Origin: JAEUSF01 sp964484145
GTDB taxonomy: Bacteria; Patescibacteriota; Doudnabacteria; UBA920
Reading direction: 5' to 3'
Length of the DNA: 6,870 bases
Assembly: GCA_964484145.1 (NCBI GenBank)
Contig: CAZAED010000043.1
Span: 1-6,870 of the forward strand
In this document: positions 5,170 to 6,870 of the stretch, one piece after another
How the letters are laid out: the number at the start of each line of letters is the position of its first letter
Numbering within the stretch: position 1 is the first letter of the stretch
Position numbers and translations under genes: made by a program
Notes under the pieces: generated by a model
The model's input: the letters and a program-made list of their open reading frames with translations, nothing else
The model's database searches: none
What the model was told of the DNA's origin: nothing

Positions 5170-6546
5170 CTACCTCATCCACAACCCCACCGCTAAAATT
5201 ATTACAAAACTTGTATTAGCTATTAAAGGCAAATGCTGAACATGGCGTTTTATGCCAATGGCCAAAATTAAACAGCTAAGCAAAACTACAGCAAATATTA
5301 AATAGAATTGCTGTTCCATATTTTTCGGATGAATAACTTTTCCAAAAAAATTCACTGCCGGATTTTCGCTAGAAGGTACTGGAGTTACATTAAAATTTTC
5401 CTGTGTGCTGCCGGCAAAATTTCCGACCTGAGTATTAACTTTTATGCCATTAATATCTTGCGCTTCTAAAACCAAACTATTGTTCTTAGATGTTAGCTGG
5501 CTTAATTTTACTTCTCCAAACCACGAACCATTACTTTTAGGTAAAAGCATAACAGCGGCTTTTCCAAATTTGGCCAACACCTTAACCGGGTTTCCCAAAA
5601 ATTGAGCTGTGAGCTTTAAGCTGCCCGATTCCTGCATAAAACTACTTTCTACTATGGCTAGTGGCTCTAAAACTATTTGGGTTTTTATTTCAGCAGTCTC
5701 CTGATTTTTACCTAAAACTTGCGAAGGACTTTCAGCTTTTGCTTGCTTTAAAACTTCTGGGGAGGGGTTATTCGCAGGCAAAACTTTTGGGCTCTGTTCT
5801 TTTACCAAAGTCGGCTGCTCGGCCGGTGCTACAATAGTTGGCTTGTTGTCTAGCGCGGCCTTTTGTAAAACCGGACTACCAAACATTTGCACAACAAATA
5901 TAGCATTTTTGTCCTGATAGGTTCCTTGCGCAATACCTATTCCTATTTCGGAAAAAGTTTGGTTAAGTATATTAGCTTTGTGGCCTGGGCTGTTCATCCA
6001 AGCATTTTCCACGTCTTCGGCTTCAACAAAATTTACTGCCAAATTTTCTCCGGCGCTTAAATAGTTATACCCAGCCGCGGATATAAAATCCCACGGGCTT
6101 TTGCCGTCTGGAGAAGTATGAGAAAAATAACCTTTTGCCAGCATGTCATTTGCTTTACTTTGCGCTGCCTCGGCTAATAAACTATTGTCTTTAAGTTCCT
6201 TTAAACCAAAGGAGGATCTTGATGCATTGGTTAAAGTAATAATATTGGAAGGATTAATAGCAGAAGAAAACGCGCTTTCTACTGGTCCAAATGAAATAAC
6301 TCCAACACTAAAAATTTTAACGGAAATTAACAATGCCGAAAGCAAACTTAGACTTCTGTGCCCTAAAATATGCGGGTGGTAATTATTGCTATGGTGCGGC
6401 AAGAAATGGTTGCGTAAATGCCAATAAGCGCCTTTTAAGGCGCCTGTCACATTTTGCCCAAAACTATTGGACAAACCTAAAAAACTCATTACTAATTCCA
6501 TTTTGATTTTAGTTTTTATTTTTGCTTGCCCCGTAGGAAACGCCAC
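5170..6546 (-). CDS. Membrane-anchored CAP/SCP-domain (YkwD-like) extracellular protein
   Basis: The longest frame (458 residues) starts at GTG 6546, with GGAG 11 nt upstream. In-frame ATGs at 6501 (residue 16) and 6489 (residue 20) are equally or more likely, because the first 15 codons look like A-rich leader and overlap a leader inverted repeat. Order: N-terminal tail with a His-rich motif HHSNNYHPHILGHR (51-64); hydrophobic anchor about 66-90; CAP domain about 103-223 with YFSHTSPDGKSPW (His143), GENLA (Glu167), WMNSPGHKANIL (His189) and SEIGIG (Glu200), which supply the usual His/Glu cleft residues; a Pro/Lys/Glu-rich linker (about 233-285); a possible beta-rich region (about 290-385); and two C-terminal hydrophobic segments (413-433, 438-456). 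The CAP domain probably faces outside. Function is unknown: bacterial CAP proteins have been linked to envelope, adhesion and stress roles. It has its own promoter, long structured leader and 3' hairpin. Confidence 0.9.
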   Translation of the reverse strand: MAFPTGQAKIKTKIKMELVMSFLGLSNSFGQNVTGALKGAYWHLRNHFLPHHSNNYHPHILGHRSLSLLSALLISVKIFSVGVISFGPVESAFSSAINPSNIITLTNASRSSFGLKELKDNSLLAEAAQSKANDMLAKGYFSHTSPDGKSPWDFISAAGYNYLSAGENLAVNFVEAEDVENAWMNSPGHKANILNQTFSEIGIGIAQGTYQDKNAIFVVQMFGSPVLQKAALDNKPTIVAPAEQPTLVKEQSPKVLPANNPSPEVLKQAKAESPSQVLGKNQETAEIKTQIVLEPLAIVESSFMQESGSLKLTAQFLGNPVKVLAKFGKAAVMLLPKSNGSWFGEVKLSQLTSKNNSLVLEAQDINGIKVNTQVGNFAGSTQENFNVTPVPSSENPAVNFFGKVIHPKNMEQQFYLIFAVVLLSCLILAIGIKRHVQHLPLIANTSFVIILAVGLWMR

Positions 6547-6631
6547 AGATTATGACACTCCACGATTGCAAGATTGCTAATTTTTGTTTCTTTTCCCGTC
6601 TAACGCTTATTTTTGGCGTTTTTCTACGGGG
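6529..6631 (-). promoter_or_regulatory. Long-range inverted repeat linking leader hairpin B to the CAP start region
   Basis: On the minus strand CCCCGTAGAAAAACGCC (6631-6615) can pair with GGCGTTTCCTACGGGG (6544-6529): 8 bp (CCCCGTAG/CTACGGGG), a 2x1 internal loop, then 7 bp (AAACGCC/GGCGTTT). The first arm is also the 5' arm of hairpin B, so the two folds exclude each other. The second arm includes the last base of the GTG and the next five codons, or lies in the leader if an internal ATG is the true start. Confidence 0.6.
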
Positions 6632-6680
6632 TTTCAACCAGTAGTAGCACTTAATTTTGGCGCTTTACTACTGGGGTTTC
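6591..6680 (-). promoter_or_regulatory. Two tandem 45-nt hairpin units in the CAP leader (candidate cis-regulatory RNA)
   Basis: Each unit has, on the minus strand, GAAACCCC leading into a hairpin with a 9-nt loop. Unit A: 9-bp stem CCAGTAGTA/TACTACTGG (6666-6674 and 6638-6646), inner GCGC/GTGC, loop CAAAATTAA (6659-6651). Unit B: CCCGT/ACGGG (6626-6630 and 6595-6599), inner AACGC/GCGTT (6616-6620 and 6602-6606), loop CAAAAATAA (6615-6607). The GTTTC tails recur every 45 bp (6586, 6631, 6676). The loop and GAAACCCC are conserved while outer stems differ in sequence but stay paired, as expected of structured RNA. I do not recognise it as a known riboswitch class. Confidence 0.55.
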
Positions 6681-6732
6681 TTAAAGAAAATAACTTAAGC
6701 TAATTTTGACTTAAATTATTTATTACTCATAT

Positions 6733-6761
6733 ATTATAGCACATCTAAATAAAAAAGTCCA
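6733..6761 (-). promoter_or_regulatory. Promoter of the CAP gene (extended -10)
   Basis: On the minus strand a perfect extended -10, TGCTATAAT (TATAAT at 6733-6738), is preceded at 17 bp by TGGACT (6756-6761, 4 of 6 to TTGACA). Transcription would start near 6726, giving a leader of about 180 nt to the GTG, or about 225-240 nt to the internal ATGs. The -35 overlaps the terminator of the upstream gene. Confidence 0.7.
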
Positions 6762-6782
6762 GCTTTTTTGCTGAACTTTTTT
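6751..6782 (-). terminator. Intrinsic terminator of the right-edge gene
   Basis: On the minus strand AAAAAAGTTCAGC and GCTGGACTTTTTT form a 13-bp stem with one T-G wobble around a six-A loop, ending in a T-tract. It begins 32 bp after the stop codon of the partial gene. On the plus strand the wobble becomes a C/A mismatch, so the minus orientation is favoured, although T-rich DNA after the plus-strand hairpin may allow bidirectional use. Confidence 0.8.
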
Positions 6783-6814
6783 ATTTTTACTCCACCTTTC
6801 AACTTCGCTCAAAA

Positions 6815-6870
6815 TTACTCCACCACCCTCATCTCCACATTAGTTCCCATAGGCAGGAGTTTATCAGCGG
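6815..6870 (-). CDS. C-terminal end of an unidentified gene (partial)
   Basis: One minus-strand frame enters from the right edge and reads ADKLLPMGTNVEMRVVE before a TAA stop at 6815-6817. The other two frames hit stops within 14 codons (one almost at once). The residue mix is protein-like, the strand matches every other gene here, and a strong minus-strand terminator follows within about 35 bp, all expected at a gene end. Seventeen residues are too few to name the protein. Confidence 0.55.
   Translation of the reverse strand, partial: ADKLLPMGTNVEMRVVE

Noticed and set aside
6143..6382. Plus-strand open frame opposite the CAP domain
   Set aside because: Antisense to the CAP domain; composition mirrors the real gene.
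6586..6680. CRISPR array or integron attC sites at the 45-bp periodic hairpins
   Set aside because: Only two units, with the unit itself being a hairpin whose stem varies and whose loop is conserved, the reverse of CRISPR. No cas genes, integrase or clear RYYYAAC/GTTRRRY core sites are seen.
1..6870. TGA recoded to glycine, as in Gracilibacteria or Absconditabacteria
   Set aside because: None of the genes contains an in-frame TGA and glycines use GGN codons, so the standard bacterial code suffices.

Overview
All supportable genes in this window lie on the minus strand. In transcription order (right to left) they are: the last codons of an unidentified gene at the right edge; a membrane-anchored CAP/SCP-domain (YkwD-like) protein; a 10-N assembly gap; adenylosuccinate synthetase (purA); a short, CBS-less IMP dehydrogenase (guaB); a PIF1-family helicase with an N-terminal Myb/SANT-like domain; and a small ArsR-type winged-helix regulator running off the left edge. 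No plus-strand gene, tRNA, rRNA, transposase or CRISPR array is visible. The larger plus-strand open frames sit antisense to genes with clear family motifs and are shadows.

Organism: the DNA is AT-rich. Genes are separated by short spacers that usually hold a terminator, a promoter and a hairpin. Recognisable Shine-Dalgarno sequences are weak or absent. The standard code is used: no in-frame TGA, and all five visible stops are TAA or TAG. A stripped-down IMP dehydrogenase, a PIF1-like helicase and a CAP protein with a His-rich tail before its first membrane segment fit the Candidate Phyla Radiation (Patescibacteria, possibly Microgenomates or Parcubacteria). This placement is inference from family recall; no search was run. 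The N run suggests a metagenome-assembled scaffold.

Layout: 1-266 arsR; 267-358 its promoter, an inverted repeat and a perfect 32-bp palindrome; 359-2278 helicase; 2279-2382 guaB terminator and helicase promoter with a GTAAAC-N4-GTTTAC repeat; 2383-3453 guaB; 3454-3583 guaB promoter and a folded array of degenerate 7-bp repeats that also supplies the purA stop codon; 3572-5017 purA; 5018-5169 terminator-like hairpins on both sides of the gap; 5170-6546 CAP gene; 6547-6750 its long leader with two tandem 45-nt hairpin units; 6751-6870 terminator and the end of the upstream gene.

Function: PurA and GuaB are the two enzymes that draw on IMP, committing it to AMP and GMP respectively. Neither purB, guaA nor any de novo purine gene is in view, so this looks like an interconversion or salvage module. 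The helicase probably acts in DNA maintenance. The CAP protein is probably displayed outside the cytoplasmic membrane. The most unusual non-coding signal is the CAP leader: two tandem hairpins keep the same 9-nt loop and GAAACCCC prefix while their stems differ, and one can alternatively form a 15-bp helix with the sequence at the start of the open frame. It looks like a cis-regulatory RNA that I do not recognise.
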